DNA of 64,000 bases from Pseudomonas sp. SID14000 (GCF_002165135.1 NZ_NFZQ01000009.1:186001-250000), one strand, 5' to 3'. Shown: positions 24,897 to 35,095, counted from the first letter of the stretch. Notes: generated by a model not told the origin, from the sequence alone. Numbers and translations are program-made.

Positions 24897-27074
24897 TTAC
24901 AACCCGTTACGCGCTTTGAACTCGCGGCGACGGCGGTGCAGTACCGGTTCGGTATAGCCGTTCGGCTGCTTGCCACCTTCCACCACCAGCTCCACTGCCG
25001 CCTGGAACGCGACGTTGTCGTCGAAGTTCGGTGCCATCGGGCGGTACAGAGGGTCGCCGGCGTTCTGCTGGTCGACCACCACGGCCATGCGCTTGAGGCT
25101 TTCCAGCACCTGCTCCTGGCTGACCACGCCGTGGCGCAGCCAGTTGGCCAGCAGCTGGGCCGAAATACGCAGGGTGGCGCGGTCTTCCATCAGGCCGACG
25201 TTGTTGATGTCCGGCACCTTCGAGCAACCCACGCCTTGGTCGATCCAGCGCACCACGTAGCCGAGGATGCCCTGGGCGTTGTTGTCCAGTTCGTTGCGGA
25301 TCTCTTCGGCCGACCAGTTGGTGTCGGCGGCCAGCGGGATGGTCAGGATGTCGTCCACCGACGCCGGGGTACGCGAAGCCAGTTCACGCTGACGCGCCTG
25401 TACGTCCACCTTGTGGTAGTGCAGGGCATGCAGGGTGGCGGCGGTCGGCGACGGCACCCAGGCGGTGTTGGCACCGGCCAGCGGGTGGGCAATCTTCTGT
25501 TCGAGCATGGCCGCCATCAGGTCGGGCATGGCCCACATGCCTTTGCCGATCTGCGCACGGCCTTGCAGGCCGGTGGCCAGGCCGACGTCGACGTTGTTGT
25601 TCTCGTAGGCACCGATCCATTTCTCGTTCTTCATGGCGCCCTTGCGCACCACGGCGCCGGCTTCCATCGAGGTGTGGATTTCATCGCCGGTGCGGTCGAG
25701 GAAGCCGGTGTTGATGAACACCACGCGCTCTGCTGCGGCCTTGATGCACGACTTGAGGTTGACCGTGGTGCGGCGTTCCTCGTCCATGATGCCGACCTTG
25801 ACGGTGTTGCGCTTCATGCCCAGCAGGTCTTCGACCTGGCTGAAGATCTCGGCAGCGAACGCTACTTCCTCCGGGCCGTGCATCTTCGGCTTGACGATGT
25901 ACACGCTGCCGCTGCGGGTGTTCTTGCGGCTGGTGTTGCCGTTGAGGTTGTGCAGGGCGATCAGGTTGGTGAACAGGCCGTCCTGGATGCCTTCAGGGAT
26001 TTCGTTGCCCTGAGCGTCGAGGATAGCCGGGTTGGTCATCAGGTGGCCAACGTTGCGCACGAACAGCAGCGAACGGCCGTGCAGGGTCACGCTGCCGCCG
26101 TTGGGCGCGGCGTACTCGCGGTCCGGGTTCATGGTGCGGGTGAAGGTCTTGCCACCCTTGGTCACGCTTTCGGCCAGGTCACCTTTCATCAGGCCCAGCC
26201 AGTTGCGGTAGACAACAACCTTGTCGTCGGCGTCGACGGCTGCAACCGAGTCTTCGCAGTCCATGATGGTGGTCAGCGCCGACTCCATCAGGATGTCTTT
26301 CACGCCGGCGGCGTCGGTGCTGCCGACCGGGGTGCTGGCATCGACCTGGATTTCGAAATGCAGGCCGTTGTGCTTGAGCAGCACCGCAGTCGGCGCGGCG
26401 GCATCGCCATGGAAGCCGATCAGCTGGGCGTCGTCACGCAGGCCGCTGTTGCTGCCGCCTTTCAGGGCAACTACCAGCTTGCCGCCTTCGATGCGGTAGC
26501 CGGTGGAGTCGACATGCGAGCCGGCCGCCAGTGGCGCGGCTTCGTCGAGGAAGGCGCGAGCGAAGGCGATGACCTTGTCGCCACGCACCTTGTTGTAGCC
26601 TTGGCCTTTCTCGGCGCCGCCTTCATCGCTGATGGCATCGGTGCCATACAGCGCGTCGTACAGCGAACCCCAACGGGCGTTGGCGGCGTTAAGGGCGAAG
26701 CGGGCGTTCATCACCGGTACGACCAGTTGCGGGCCGGCCATGTGGGCGATTTCTTCGTCCACGTTCTGGGTGGTGGCCTGGAAATCGTCGGCTTGTGGCA
26801 GCAGGTAGCCGATTTCCTGGAGGAATGCTTTGTAGGCTACGGCGTCGTGGGCCTGGCCTTTGCGTGCCTGGTGCCAGGCGTCGATCTTGGCTTGCAGCTC
26901 GTCGCGCTTGGCGAGCAGGGCTTTGTTCTTTGGAGCGAGGTCATTGATGATCTTCTCTGCACCCGCCCAGAACTGCTCGGCGACGATGCCGGTCCCGGGG
27001 ATGGCTTCGTTGTTCACGAAGTCGTACAGGACCTTGGCGACCTGAAGGCCACCGACTTGAACGTATCCAGTCAT
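24897..27074 (-). CDS. glcB: Malate synthase G
   Basis: GlcB condenses glyoxylate with acetyl-CoA to malate, the second step of the glyoxylate shunt and the route for glycolate use. The 725-residue length matches malate synthase G, not the ~530-residue A form. The N-terminus [20 protein letters not shown] is typical. [20 protein letters not shown] and the [17 protein letters not shown] segment belong to the active-site barrel. The start at 27074 was preferred to one four codons earlier because it gives the family start, with AGTGAGG upstream. A 19-bp palindrome lies 117 bp upstream. Confidence 0.96.
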   Translation of the reverse strand: MTGYVQVGGLQVAKVLYDFVNNEAIPGTGIVAEQFWAGAEKIINDLAPKNKALLAKRDELQAKIDAWHQARKGQAHDAVAYKAFLQEIGYLLPQADDFQATTQNVDEEIAHMAGPQLVVPVMNARFALNAANARWGSLYDALYGTDAISDEGGAEKGQGYNKVRGDKVIAFARAFLDEAAPLAAGSHVDSTGYRIEGGKLVVALKGGSNSGLRDDAQLIGFHGDAAAPTAVLLKHNGLHFEIQVDASTPVGSTDAAGVKDILMESALTTIMDCEDSVAAVDADDKVVVYRNWLGLMKGDLAESVTKGGKTFTRTMNPDREYAAPNGGSVTLHGRSLLFVRNVGHLMTNPAILDAQGNEIPEGIQDGLFTNLIALHNLNGNTSRKNTRSGSVYIVKPKMHGPEEVAFAAEIFSQVEDLLGMKRNTVKVGIMDEERRTTVNLKSCIKAAAERVVFINTGFLDRTGDEIHTSMEAGAVVRKGAMKNEKWIGAYENNNVDVGLATGLQGRAQIGKGMWAMPDLMAAMLEQKIAHPLAGANTAWVPSPTAATLHALHYHKVDVQARQRELASRTPASVDDILTIPLAADTNWSAEEIRNELDNNAQGILGYVVRWIDQGVGCSKVPDINNVGLMEDRATLRISAQLLANWLRHGVVSQEQVLESLKRMAVVVDQQNAGDPLYRPMAPNFDDNVAFQAAVELVVEGGKQPNGYTEPVLHRRRREFKARNGL

Positions 27075-27190
27075 TGCTTGCCTCACTCTGCTCAGCTATT
27101 TCGCTCTTCTGTATTAAGCCTGTAGCGCTTCTCTAAACACGGCACCAGTGCATGCCCCCGAGTAAAGCCTCGAGCGCGGCTGGGTGCGGC

Positions 27191-27209
27191 CTGCCAGACT
27201 GTCTGGCAG
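27191..27209. promoter_or_regulatory. Perfect 19-bp palindrome upstream of glcB
   Basis: CTGCCAGAC-T-GTCTGGCAG has two 9-base arms around one base, which is the form of a dimeric repressor operator. It lies in the 450-bp gap between glcB and the divergent ACT-domain gene. Further along, TGTAGT (from 27259) and ACTACA (to 27285) half sites face each other over a longer spacer. The regulator is not identified. Confidence 0.5.
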
Positions 27210-27525
27210 ACAATGTGCGTATTTTCACAGGCGCCTTGGCAGACATCCAAACGACGTTTTGTAGTCCGCGCCACGGGATACTACATGAAGCAGTAGGCGG
27301 GGCAAAATCAGACTAAAAGCGCCGTTATACGACCCGTTGGTCGCGTATGGTCACGCTGGGAGCGAGTATGTTCGCAAAAAACAGGTAGATTGTTCCAGAT
27401 AAATCTTGAAACAGTACACGATTCGTTGTGCGAATTGCCCTGCGGCAGGTTGCCGCGCCTTGCCTATACTGAATCGATCCCCCGATTTTCTGCCGCACGG
27501 CGCGGTCCGACACGAGGAAGGGCTT

Positions 27526-28044
27526 GTGGATCATCTTGTACTGACTGTGATTGCCCCTGACAAGGCCGGCCAGGTCGAGCGCATTGCCCAGTGCATCGCC
27601 GACCACAGTGGCAACTGGCTGGAAAGCCGCATGTCGCGCATGGCCGGGCAGTTTGCCGGCATCCTGCGGGTGGCGGTGCCGGCGGAAAACTACGACGAGC
27701 TGGTGGCCTCGCTGCAGGGGTTGGTGCGATATGACATTCGCGTGCTGATCGCCGAGAGCGGCATCGAACCGTCGTGTACCTGGAAGCCGATTGCCATGGA
27801 ATTGGTAGGGAATGATCGGCCGGGGATCGTGCGTGATATCACCCGCCTGCTGGCGGACTTGGGGGTAAACCTTGAGCGGTTTACCACCGAGGTGCGGCCG
27901 GCGCCCATGAGCAGCGAGCCGCTATTCCATGCTGATGCCTTGCTGGCATTGCCGTTGACCCTGTCACTGGACGACCTGCAGCAGAAGCTGGAGAGCCTGG
28001 CAGACGACTTGATGGTGGAGTTGAAGCTGCGGCCAGAGGAATGA
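27526..28044 (+). CDS. ACT-domain regulator, glycine cleavage repressor (GcvR)-like
   Basis: This 172-residue protein has two ACT domains: HLVLTVIAPDKAGQVERIAQ at the start and ELVGNDRPGIVRDITRLLA from about residue 89. This is the layout of GcvR, which binds glycine and modulates GcvA in enterics. The GTG start at 27526 was chosen because GAGGAAGG lies just upstream; the frame is open further without a ribosome site. No gcv gene is nearby, so its role here is inferred from the family only. Confidence 0.85.
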   Translation: MDHLVLTVIAPDKAGQVERIAQCIADHSGNWLESRMSRMAGQFAGILRVAVPAENYDELVASLQGLVRYDIRVLIAESGIEPSCTWKPIAMELVGNDRPGIVRDITRLLADLGVNLERFTTEVRPAPMSSEPLFHADALLALPLTLSLDDLQQKLESLADDLMVELKLRPEE

Positions 28045-28061
28045 TGCGGGATCGCCGGGGG

Positions 28062-28165
28062 GGGGCCGTCTTGCGGATTATTCGCAGCACAAGGCTGCTC
28101 CTACAGGGGAATGCATATCCATGTAGGAGCAGCCTTGTGCTGCGAATGGGCTGCAAAGCAGCCCC
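28062..28165. repeat. Inverted REP pair, variant spacer sequence
   Basis: Same architecture as the other pairs, but with GCAGCACAAGGCTGCTCC in place of GCGACACAAGGCCGCTCC. The paired changes keep the stem, which points to selection for structure. Confidence 0.85.
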
Positions 28166-28171
28166 CTCCGG

Positions 28172-28319
28172 TTATCCCGATATCACGGGGAAGGCCCTGT
28201 GGATAACCTGGGGGTTCCCCTCTCTAGCCCAGACCGCGTGCGCCTTACACGGCTTTGATCAAAAAAAACCCAAAAATCAGCAGCTTGTGCACAAAGCACG
28301 GGGACGAGGGTGTGGATAA
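28172..28319. other. Cluster of DnaA-box-like sequences
   Basis: Two exact TGTGGATAA boxes lie at 28198-28206 and 28311-28319. TTATCCCGA (28172-28180) and TTGTGCACA (28285-28293) are weaker relatives. Between them is an A-rich run (28260-28275). The 28166-28382 gap has no gene. Single exact boxes also occur inside bioF and the rmcA-like gene, so the motif alone is weak evidence. Confidence 0.35.
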
Positions 28320-28382
28320 CCTTTGGAGATGTCTCTGCAGGCCACGAATTACAAGGTCTGCAGAGTCGTGATCATTTTTTGA

Positions 28383-29270
28383 TCAGCTACGCTTGCGCAA
28401 ACTGACCCACGCATCGACGCTATAAATCGCCAAACCGGCCCAGATGAACATGAACGCCACCAAGTTGCTCGACGACAAGTGCTCATCGAACAGCAGCACC
28501 GCCTGCAGCAGCACCAGGGTTGGCGCCAGGTACTGCAGGAAGCCCAGCGTGGTGTACGGCAAGTGCCGCGCGGCAGCGTTGAAGCACACCAGCGGCACCA
28601 GTGTCACCGGCCCCGCAGCCATCAGCCACAACGCTTCGCTGCTGGTGTAGAACGCGCCCTGGGCACTTATCGCTGTCGGGTGCAGCAACAGCCAGCCGAG
28701 GGCCAGCGGTACCAGCATCCAGGTTTCCACCACCAGGCCCGGCAATGCCGCCACCGGTGCCTGTTTGCGAATCAGCCCATAGAAGCCGAAGCTCAGCGCC
28801 AGCACCAGCGACACCCACGGCAGGCTGCCCACCTGCCACACCTGCTGGGCCACACCCACGGCGGCCATGGCCACGGCCAGCCACTGCAGGCGGCGCAGGC
28901 GCTCACCAAGAATCAGCATGCCCAGCAGCACATTGATCAGCGGGTTGATGTAGTAGCCCAGGCTGGCCTCGAGCATGCGCCCATTGTTCACCGACCATAC
29001 GTAGGTCAGCCAGTTGCCGGCGATCAGCGCCCCGCTCAGGGCGAGGATGCCCAGCCGTCGCGGGTTGTCGCGCAGTTCACGCCACCAGCCGGGGTGTTTC
29101 CACACCAGTAGCAGCAGCGAGCCGAACAGTGCCGACCACAGCACCCGGTGGACAATGATCTCCACCGCCGGGACGCTCTGGATTGCCTTGAAGTACAGGG
29201 GGAACAGCCCCCAGATGATGTAGGCGCTGAGGCCCAGTAGGTACCCGCGACGCGGGTTTGCGGCGTGCAT
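28383..29270 (-). CDS. rarD: EamA-family transporter RarD
   Basis: This 295-residue inner-membrane protein has about ten hydrophobic helices in two EamA repeats. It starts MHAANPRRGYLLGLSAYIIW and contains GLFPLYFKAIQSVPAVEII and HRVLWSALFG, the RarD-subfamily signature in the first repeat. A role in chloramphenicol resistance is on record for the name, but the real substrate is unknown. It is transcribed away from srkA, with its own 64-bp upstream gap. Confidence 0.92.
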   Translation of the reverse strand: MHAANPRRGYLLGLSAYIIWGLFPLYFKAIQSVPAVEIIVHRVLWSALFGSLLLLVWKHPGWWRELRDNPRRLGILALSGALIAGNWLTYVWSVNNGRMLEASLGYYINPLINVLLGMLILGERLRRLQWLAVAMAAVGVAQQVWQVGSLPWVSLVLALSFGFYGLIRKQAPVAALPGLVVETWMLVPLALGWLLLHPTAISAQGAFYTSSEALWLMAAGPVTLVPLVCFNAAARHLPYTTLGFLQYLAPTLVLLQAVLLFDEHLSSSNLVAFMFIWAGLAIYSVDAWVSLRKRS

Positions 29271-29334
29271 GCAGAATCCTTGCTTAGGTAGCTAAATAAA
29301 GCGACGCCTATTGTAGACAGAGGCGGGCGTGCTT

Positions 29335-30309
29335 CTAGAACAATTTCAGCGGCGCTTCATCCAGTGCTGCCATTTGCTCGCGCAGGGCGAGGATCTGGTC
29401 TCCCCAGTAGCGTGGCTGGCCGAACCAGGGGAAGCTGGGCGGGAATGCCGGGTCGTCCCAGCGCCGCGCCAGCCAGGCGCTGTAGTGCAGCTGGCGCAAG
29501 GCGCGCAGGGGCTCGATCAGCGCCAACTCGCGCGGGTCGAAGTCGTGGAACTCGTTATAGCCGTCGATCAGTTCGGCCAGTTGCCCCAGGCGCTCCTCGC
29601 GGCTGCCGGCCAGCATCATCCACAGGTCCTGCACCGCCGGGCCCATGCGGCAGTCGTCGAGGTCGACCACGTGGTACACCTCGTCCCGGTGCATCAGGTT
29701 GCCGGGGTGCAGGTCGCCATGCAGGCGGATGAGCTGGTGCGGTGTGCGGGCATAGATGTCCTCCACCCGCTTGAGCAGGTCGCGGGCCACCGATTCGAAA
29801 GCCGGCAGCAGTTCGCGGGGGACGAAGTCGCCTTCCAGCAGGGTATTCAGCGAGGCGTGGCCGAAGTTGTCCACCGCCAGCGCCTCGCGGTGCTTGAACG
29901 GTTTGCTGGCGCCCACTGCGTGCAGGCGGCCGAGCAACTGGCCGAGGCGGTAGAGCTGGTCGAGGTTGCCCGGCTCTGGCGCGTGGCCGCCGCGGCGGGG
30001 GAACAGGGTGAAGCGGAAGCCCTGATGTTCGAACAGGGTGCGGCCGTCGTGCTGCAGCGGGGCGACCACCGGCACTTCGCAGTCGGCCAGTTCGGCGGTG
30101 AAGCTGTGCTCCTCGAGGATGGCCGCGTCGCTCCAGCGGCCTGGGCGATAGAACTTGGCGATCAGCGGCTGCGCGCCCTCGATGCCCACCTGGTAGACGC
30201 GGTTCTCGTAGCTGTTCAGTGCCAGCACCCGGGCATCGCTAAGAAAGCCCAGGCTTTCCACGGCGTCCAGGACCAGGTCGGGGGTGAGGGTGTCGAAGGG
30301 GTGGGACAT
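29335..30309 (-). CDS. srkA: Stress response serine/threonine kinase A (YihE/SrkA)
   Basis: This 324-residue eukaryotic-like kinase has YENRVYQVGIE as the nucleotide loop, LIAKFYRPGRW with the ATP lysine, the catalytic loop LIRLHGDLHPGNLMHRD near residue 200, and HVVDLDDCRMGP as the metal site. In E. coli SrkA counters Cpx-linked stress death. The start at 30309 has GGAG upstream; an earlier in-frame start lacks one. It lies alone between rarD and a REP pair. Confidence 0.9.
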   Translation of the reverse strand: MSHPFDTLTPDLVLDAVESLGFLSDARVLALNSYENRVYQVGIEGAQPLIAKFYRPGRWSDAAILEEHSFTAELADCEVPVVAPLQHDGRTLFEHQGFRFTLFPRRGGHAPEPGNLDQLYRLGQLLGRLHAVGASKPFKHREALAVDNFGHASLNTLLEGDFVPRELLPAFESVARDLLKRVEDIYARTPHQLIRLHGDLHPGNLMHRDEVYHVVDLDDCRMGPAVQDLWMMLAGSREERLGQLAELIDGYNEFHDFDPRELALIEPLRALRQLHYSAWLARRWDDPAFPPSFPWFGQPRYWGDQILALREQMAALDEAPLKLF

Positions 30310-30356
30310 GGGGGCTCCGGGGGTAGGCGGCGTGGGGACCATGGTAACGCGTTATG

Positions 30357-30468
30357 CCTGTACCGGCCTCTTCGCGGGTAAACCCGCTCCCACATGGACA
30401 GCGCAGCCGCCAGGGAAACGACGCACCGGTGGGAGCGGGTTTACCCGCGAACCGCGCGAAGCGCGGCC
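30357..30468. repeat. Inverted REP pair
   Basis: Two CGCGGGTAAACCCGCTCCCA-type units lie between the srkA start and the 3' end of the ModE-like gene. Confidence 0.85.
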
Positions 30469-30471
30469 AGG

Positions 30472-31242
30472 CTATGCAGGAATTCCGATCAATACATAGG
30501 ACGGATGAAATTGAACCCGCACTGAACTGCCAGCTGCCACCTGCCGCCCAGCCAACCAATCCACCTCGGCAAATGCACACAACGTCTGCCCATTCCCCAA
30601 TGCCAACCTGACCTCACTAGGCCCATCAGCCTCCGCCAGCACCTCCTCTACCGTCGCCCGCAGGCAATTACTCCCTGCTTCGGCCTCTTCCCCTTCGGCC
30701 AGTAACCGCACCCACCCGGCCTTGAGCAATGCGACTACCATCGTGCCCAGCGTCAGCTCCAGCCGTGCAGTGCTGTCGCGGGTGATCAACGCCTCGATCT
30801 CCAGCCCACCGCCCAGCGCCAGGCTGACGCGATCATGCCGTCCCTCACGGCGCAGGCCACTGACCTGGCCCTGCAACTGGTTGCGCGCGCTGGTGCGCAG
30901 CATCAGCCGGCCGAGCAGGTCGAGGTCACTGGACTCTTCGGCCGCTTCGAATATTTGCGCCTGCAGGGCCTGCAGCCTCTGATACAGGCGCAGCACCCGC
31001 TCGCCTTCTGCTGACAAGCGCGCACCACCGCCACCATGCCCGCCGGTGCTGCGCTCGACCAGGGGCTGGCTGGCCAGGTTGTTGAGTTCGTCGATGGCGT
31101 CCCAGGCGGCCTTGTAGCTGATGCCCGCGGCCTTGGCGGCGCGAGTGATCGAACCTTGCTCGGCAATGTGCTGCAGCAGCGCGATGCGCTGGGGGCGGCG
31201 GGCGATGTGCTGGGTGAGGAGGGGGGGCAGGGACATGGGCAT
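30472..31242 (-). CDS. ModE-like molybdate-responsive transcriptional regulator
   Basis: This 256-residue protein has an N-terminal LysR-type winged helix typical of ModE (IALLQHIAEQGSITRAAKAA, then ISYKAAWDAIDELNNL) and the Gly-rich wing TGGHGGGGARLSAEGE near residue 68. Two TOBE/Mop domains follow (about 120-185 with TSARNQLQGQVSGL, and 190-256). ModE binds molybdate and represses modABC; no mod genes are in the window. The start is 31242 or 31236 (both ATG, neither with a clear ribosome site). Confidence 0.88.
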   Translation of the reverse strand: MPMSLPPLLTQHIARRPQRIALLQHIAEQGSITRAAKAAGISYKAAWDAIDELNNLASQPLVERSTGGHGGGGARLSAEGERVLRLYQRLQALQAQIFEAAEESSDLDLLGRLMLRTSARNQLQGQVSGLRREGRHDRVSLALGGGLEIEALITRDSTARLELTLGTMVVALLKAGWVRLLAEGEEAEAGSNCLRATVEEVLAEADGPSEVRLALGNGQTLCAFAEVDWLAGRQVAAGSSVRVQFHPSYVLIGIPA

Positions 31243-31272
31243 TCGGTCGTTGTAAGCGGCAGCGAAGTGTAG

Positions 31273-31317
31273 CTTGTGTGGGAGCGGCCTTGTGTCGCGA
31301 AAGGGCGCTCCCACAAG
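31273..31317. repeat. Single REP-type hairpin
   Basis: One REP unit has complementary ends (GGGAGCG and CGCTCCC), so it folds alone. It sits between the ModE-like gene start and the comF stop. Confidence 0.75.
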
Positions 31318-32049
31318 TCATACATACCCCGGCTTGGGCGTACGCGCCAGGCAATACACATCCACCCGCTGCGCGCCGGCCTTGTGCAGCACTTCGGCAA
31401 CTGCCTGCGCGGTAGCACCGGTGGTCAACACGTCATCGACAATGGCGACGTGCTTGCCCGTCAGTTTGCCGGTGACCGCAAACGCCTGGCGCAAATTGCG
31501 TCGCCTGGCCTTGGCATCCAGGTGTTGCTGCGCTGGCGTCTCCCGCGTGCGCAGCAGCAACCGCTCGTCGCAACGTACCCCCACGTGCGACGACAGCCAG
31601 CGCCCGAGCATCCCCGCCTGGTTGAACCCCCGCTCCCGTAGTCGATGTTTGGCCAAGGGCACAGGCAACAACAGGTCGGGGCGCGGTAGCCCTTCGGCAA
31701 AGCGGTGCAGCAGCCCATGCCCGAGCAATGCGGCCATCAGGCGCCCCAAAGGCCACTGGCGATTGTGCTTGAAGCGGCTGATCAGCGTGTCTACCGGAAA
31801 GCCGAAATGCCACAGTGCAATCACCTGCTCGAAGACCGGTGCACGGCGGCAGCATTGGGCGCAAGTCAGGCCGGCCATGGGCAAGGGCAGGGCGCAGCGC
31901 AGGCAGTGATCATCCAGCCAGGGCAGTTCCTGCTCGCAAGCGACGCACAGTGGGTAGGCTTGCTCGGCAGGCTCATCGCACAGTAAACACAATTGATTAA
32001 TAAATGAGCACTTGTAAACTAGTCTTTTCCAGTGTGGTTGACAGTTCAT
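31318..32049 (-). CDS. comF: ComF-family phosphoribosyltransferase-like protein
   Basis: This 243-residue protein has an N-terminal zinc-ribbon-like region with CxxC pairs (CLLC, CVAC, CLRC, CAQC) and a C-terminal phosphoribosyltransferase fold with VAIVDDVLTTGATA near residue 205. ComF proteins take part in DNA uptake in competent bacteria. The start at 32049 has GGAAGG upstream. It is divergent from bioB, and its first codons overlap the candidate biotin operator, so BirA binding could also affect comF. Confidence 0.92.
   Translation of the reverse strand: MNCQPHWKRLVYKCSFINQLCLLCDEPAEQAYPLCVACEQELPWLDDHCLRCALPLPMAGLTCAQCCRRAPVFEQVIALWHFGFPVDTLISRFKHNRQWPLGRLMAALLGHGLLHRFAEGLPRPDLLLPVPLAKHRLRERGFNQAGMLGRWLSSHVGVRCDERLLLRTRETPAQQHLDAKARRRNLRQAFAVTGKLTGKHVAIVDDVLTTGATAQAVAEVLHKAGAQRVDVYCLARTPKPGYV
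32012..32044. promoter_or_regulatory. BirA-type biotin operator for bioB
   Basis: TTGTAAACT-N15-GGTTGACAG fits the BirA operator form TTGTAAACC-N14/16-GGTTTACAA, differing at one base in the left arm and two in the right. It lies 95-127 bp before the bioB start and inside codons 2-13 of the divergent comF. It should mediate biotin repression of bioBFHCD if the host BirA has its DNA-binding domain. Confidence 0.7.
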
Positions 32050-32138
32050 AGGCCTTCCATGACTATGCGAGCTATCCGTGATGCGCTGGCGGGCTTTCCT
32101 GTCCCGGCGCCAGCTACAGCCTAAACAAGGAAACGCCG

Positions 32139-33197
32139 ATGAGCGCCAGCACAACTGCAACAACACGTCACGACTGGTCCCTGGCCGAGGTCAAGGCGCT
32201 GTTCCAGCAACCGTTCAATGACTTGCTGTTCCAGGCGCAGACCGTGCACCGCGCGCATTTCGACCCGAACCGTGTGCAGGTTTCGACCCTGCTGTCGATC
32301 AAGACCGGCGCCTGCCCGGAAGATTGCAAATATTGTCCACAGTCCGGCCACTACAACACCGGTCTGGAAAAACAGAAACTGATGGAAGTGCAGAAGGTGC
32401 TGGAAGAAGCCGCCCGTGCCAAAGCCATCGGTTCTACCCGCTTCTGCATGGGTGCGGCGTGGAAGCACCCGTCGGCCAAAGACATGCCCTACGTGCTGGA
32501 GATGGTCAAAGGCGTGAAAGCCATGGGCCTGGAAACCTGCATGACCCTTGGCAAGCTCGACCAGGAGCAGACCAAGGCCCTGGCCCAGGCCGGCCTGGAC
32601 TACTACAACCACAACCTCGACACCTCGCCGGAGTTCTACGGCAGCATCATCACTACCCGCACCTACAGCGAGCGCCTGCAGACCCTGGCCTACGTGCGCG
32701 ACGCCGGGATGAAGATCTGCTCCGGCGGTATCCTCGGCATGGGCGAGTCGCTGGACGACCGCGCCGGCCTGCTGATCCAGCTGGCCAACCTGCCCGAGCA
32801 CCCGGAATCGGTACCGATCAACATGCTGGTCAAGGTGGCCGGTACGCCGTTGGCCGAGGAAGAAGACGTCGACCCGTTCGACTTCATCCGCATGCTGGCC
32901 GTGGCCCGTATCCTCATGCCTAAGTCGCATGTGCGCCTGTCCGCTGGCCGCGAGCAGATGAACGAGCAGATGCAGGCCCTGGCGTTCATGGCTGGTGCCA
33001 ACTCGATCTTCTACGGCGAGAAACTGCTGACCACTGCCAACCCGCAGGCCGACAAGGACATGCAACTGTTCGCACGTCTGGGTATCAAGCCCGAAGCGCG
33101 TGAAGAGCACGCCGACGAAGTGCACCAGGCGGCCATCGAGCAGGCGCTGGTCGAACAGCGCAGCAGCGAGATGTTCTACAACGCCGCGACTGCCTGA
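32139..33197 (+). CDS. bioB: Biotin synthase
   Basis: BioB is the radical-SAM enzyme that inserts sulfur into dethiobiotin. The 352-residue protein has the CxxxCxxC cluster motif in [11 protein letters not shown] near residue 56. [12 protein letters not shown] and SGGILGMGE are conserved around the active site. AAGGAAA precedes the start. It is the first gene of bioB-F-H-C-D. bioA is not in this cluster. Confidence 0.97.
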   Translation: MSASTTATTRHDWSLAEVKALFQQPFNDLLFQAQTVHRAHFDPNRVQVSTLLSIKTGACPEDCKYCPQSGHYNTGLEKQKLMEVQKVLEEAARAKAIGSTRFCMGAAWKHPSAKDMPYVLEMVKGVKAMGLETCMTLGKLDQEQTKALAQAGLDYYNHNLDTSPEFYGSIITTRTYSERLQTLAYVRDAGMKICSGGILGMGESLDDRAGLLIQLANLPEHPESVPINMLVKVAGTPLAEEEDVDPFDFIRMLAVARILMPKSHVRLSAGREQMNEQMQALAFMAGANSIFYGEKLLTTANPQADKDMQLFARLGIKPEAREEHADEVHQAAIEQALVEQRSSEMFYNAATA

Positions 33198-33198
33198 C

Positions 33199-34371
33199 AT
33201 GGCCTTCGACCTGGCGGCGCGCCTGGCCGAACGACGCGCCGCAGACCTGTATCGGCAGCGGCCACTGCTGCAGAGCCCGCAGGGGCCGGAAGTAGTGGTC
33301 GACGGCCAGCGCCTGCTGGCCTTCTGCAGCAATGACTACCTGGGCCTGGCCAACCACCCCGAAGTGGTTGCTGCCTGGCAGGCCGGCGCCGAGCGCTGGG
33401 GTGTCGGTGGCGGTGCCTCGCACCTGGTGATCGGCCACAGCACGCCGCACCACCAGGTGGAAGAGGCCTTGGCCGAGCTCACCGGACGCCCGCGTGCGCT
33501 GCTGTTCTCCACCGGCTACATGGCCAACCTGGGCGCCATCACCGCGCTGGTGGGGCAGGGAGATACAGTGCTTCAGGACCGTTTGAACCACGCTTCGCTG
33601 CTGGACGGCGGGTTGCTCAGCGGCGCCCGTTTCAACCGCTACCTGCACAACGACCCGGCCAGCCTGGCCAGCCGCCTGGACAAGGCCGTCGGCAATACCC
33701 TGGTAGTGACCGATGGCGTGTTCAGCATGGACGGCGACCTGGCCGACCTGCCGGCGCTGGCCGATGTCGCCCGCGCTCGCGGTGCCTGGCTGATGGTTGA
33801 CGATGCCCATGGCCTGGGCACCCTCGGTACCCAAGGTGGCGGTATCGTCGAGCACTTCGGCCTGGGCGTTGAAGATGTGCCGGTGTTGATCGGTACGCTG
33901 GGCAAGGCCTGTGGTACTGCCGGCGCCTTTGTGGCTGGCAGCGAGGAACTGATCGAGGCGCTGGTGCAGTTCGCCCGCCCGTATATCTACACCACCAGCC
34001 AGCCACCGGCGCTGGCCTGCGCCACCCTCAAGAGCCTGGAACTGCTGCGCCGCGAGACCTGGCGCCGCGAGCACCTGGCCGCGCTGATCCGTCAGTTCCG
34101 TGAAGGTGCGCAGCAGATCGGCCTGGAGTTGATGGACAGCCCGACGCCGATCCAGCCGATCGTCATCGGTGACAGCGCGCAGGCCTTGCGCCTGTCACGC
34201 ATGCTGCGCGAGCGCGGCTTGCTGGTAACGGCCATCCGCCCACCCACCGTACCGGCGGGCAGTGCGCGCCTGCGGGTGACATTGAGCGCCGCGCACAGCG
34301 AGGCGCAGGTGCAGCTATTGTTGAATGCATTGGCCGAGTGTTATCCACAGTTGGAGAGCGCCGATGCGTAA
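33199..34371 (+). CDS. bioF: 8-amino-7-oxononanoate synthase
   Basis: BioF joins pimeloyl-ACP and alanine with loss of CO2. The 390-residue PLP enzyme has [13 protein letters not shown] at the N-terminus, [12 protein letters not shown] for substrate binding, DDAHGLG with the pyridine-binding Asp, and Lys in [10 protein letters not shown] as the Schiff-base residue. The start at 33199 directly follows the bioB stop. The last codons contain a TTATCCACA sequence. It overlaps bioH by eight bases. Confidence 0.96.
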   Translation: MAFDLAARLAERRAADLYRQRPLLQSPQGPEVVVDGQRLLAFCSNDYLGLANHPEVVAAWQAGAERWGVGGGASHLVIGHSTPHHQVEEALAELTGRPRALLFSTGYMANLGAITALVGQGDTVLQDRLNHASLLDGGLLSGARFNRYLHNDPASLASRLDKAVGNTLVVTDGVFSMDGDLADLPALADVARARGAWLMVDDAHGLGTLGTQGGGIVEHFGLGVEDVPVLIGTLGKACGTAGAFVAGSEELIEALVQFARPYIYTTSQPPALACATLKSLELLRRETWRREHLAALIRQFREGAQQIGLELMDSPTPIQPIVIGDSAQALRLSRMLRERGLLVTAIRPPTVPAGSARLRVTLSAAHSEAQVQLLLNALAECYPQLESADA

Positions 34372-35095
34372 TCGACTTGTTCTGTTGCCTGGCTGGGGCC
34401 TGGGCACTGCCTCCCTGGAGCCGCTGGCCGCCAGCCTACGTGCCCAGGACGCCCGCCTGCAGGTTGAACTGGTGCCACTGCCGGAACTGGCCGACAGCGA
34501 TGTGCAGGCGTGGGTCGACCATCTCGACCGCAAGCTGCCGCGCGATGTCTGGCTGGGTGGCTGGTCGTTCGGCGGTATGCTGGCCAGCGCGCTGGCGCAC
34601 AAGCGCGGCGACCACTGCTGCGGCCTGCTGACCTTGGCCAGCAACCCCAGTTTCGTGGTTCGCCCGGACTGGCCCCACGGCATGGCCGAAGACACCTTCG
34701 GCACCTTCCTCGACGGCTGCCGCAGCCATACCCAGGTCACCCTCAAGCGCTTCCGCACTTTGTGCAGCGATGGCGCCCAGCAACCGCGTACCCTACTGCG
34801 CCAGCTGGGTGTTGGTGTGCCGGATACCGACCCGCTGTACCTGGCCACCGGCCTCGAAGTGCTGGCCAGGCTGGATACTCGTGAAGCCCTGCAGGCCTAC
34901 ACCGGCCCGCAACTGCACCTGTTTGCCGGCAGCGATGCGCTGGTGCCTGCAGAGGCGGCAAGAGCGCTGAGCGAGCTGCTGCCCGATGTGGAAGTGGGCC
35001 TAGTCGAAGACAGTTCCCATGCGTTCCTGCTGGAGTACCCGCAGGAGCTGGCGTCGGGCATCAAGAGTTTCCTGCATGAGAGTGGCGATGACTGA
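34364..35095 (+). CDS. bioH: Pimeloyl-ACP methyl ester esterase
   Basis: BioH removes the methyl group from pimeloyl-ACP methyl ester, ending the chain-building stage started by BioC. The 243-residue alpha/beta hydrolase has [16 protein letters not shown] at the start, the nucleophile elbow GWSFGGM near residue 68, and the histidine in [11 protein letters not shown] near residue 222. GGAGAG precedes the start. It overlaps bioF by eight bases and bioC by eight. Confidence 0.94.
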   Translation: MRNRLVLLPGWGLGTASLEPLAASLRAQDARLQVELVPLPELADSDVQAWVDHLDRKLPRDVWLGGWSFGGMLASALAHKRGDHCCGLLTLASNPSFVVRPDWPHGMAEDTFGTFLDGCRSHTQVTLKRFRTLCSDGAQQPRTLLRQLGVGVPDTDPLYLATGLEVLARLDTREALQAYTGPQLHLFAGSDALVPAEAARALSELLPDVEVGLVEDSSHAFLLEYPQELASGIKSFLHESGDD

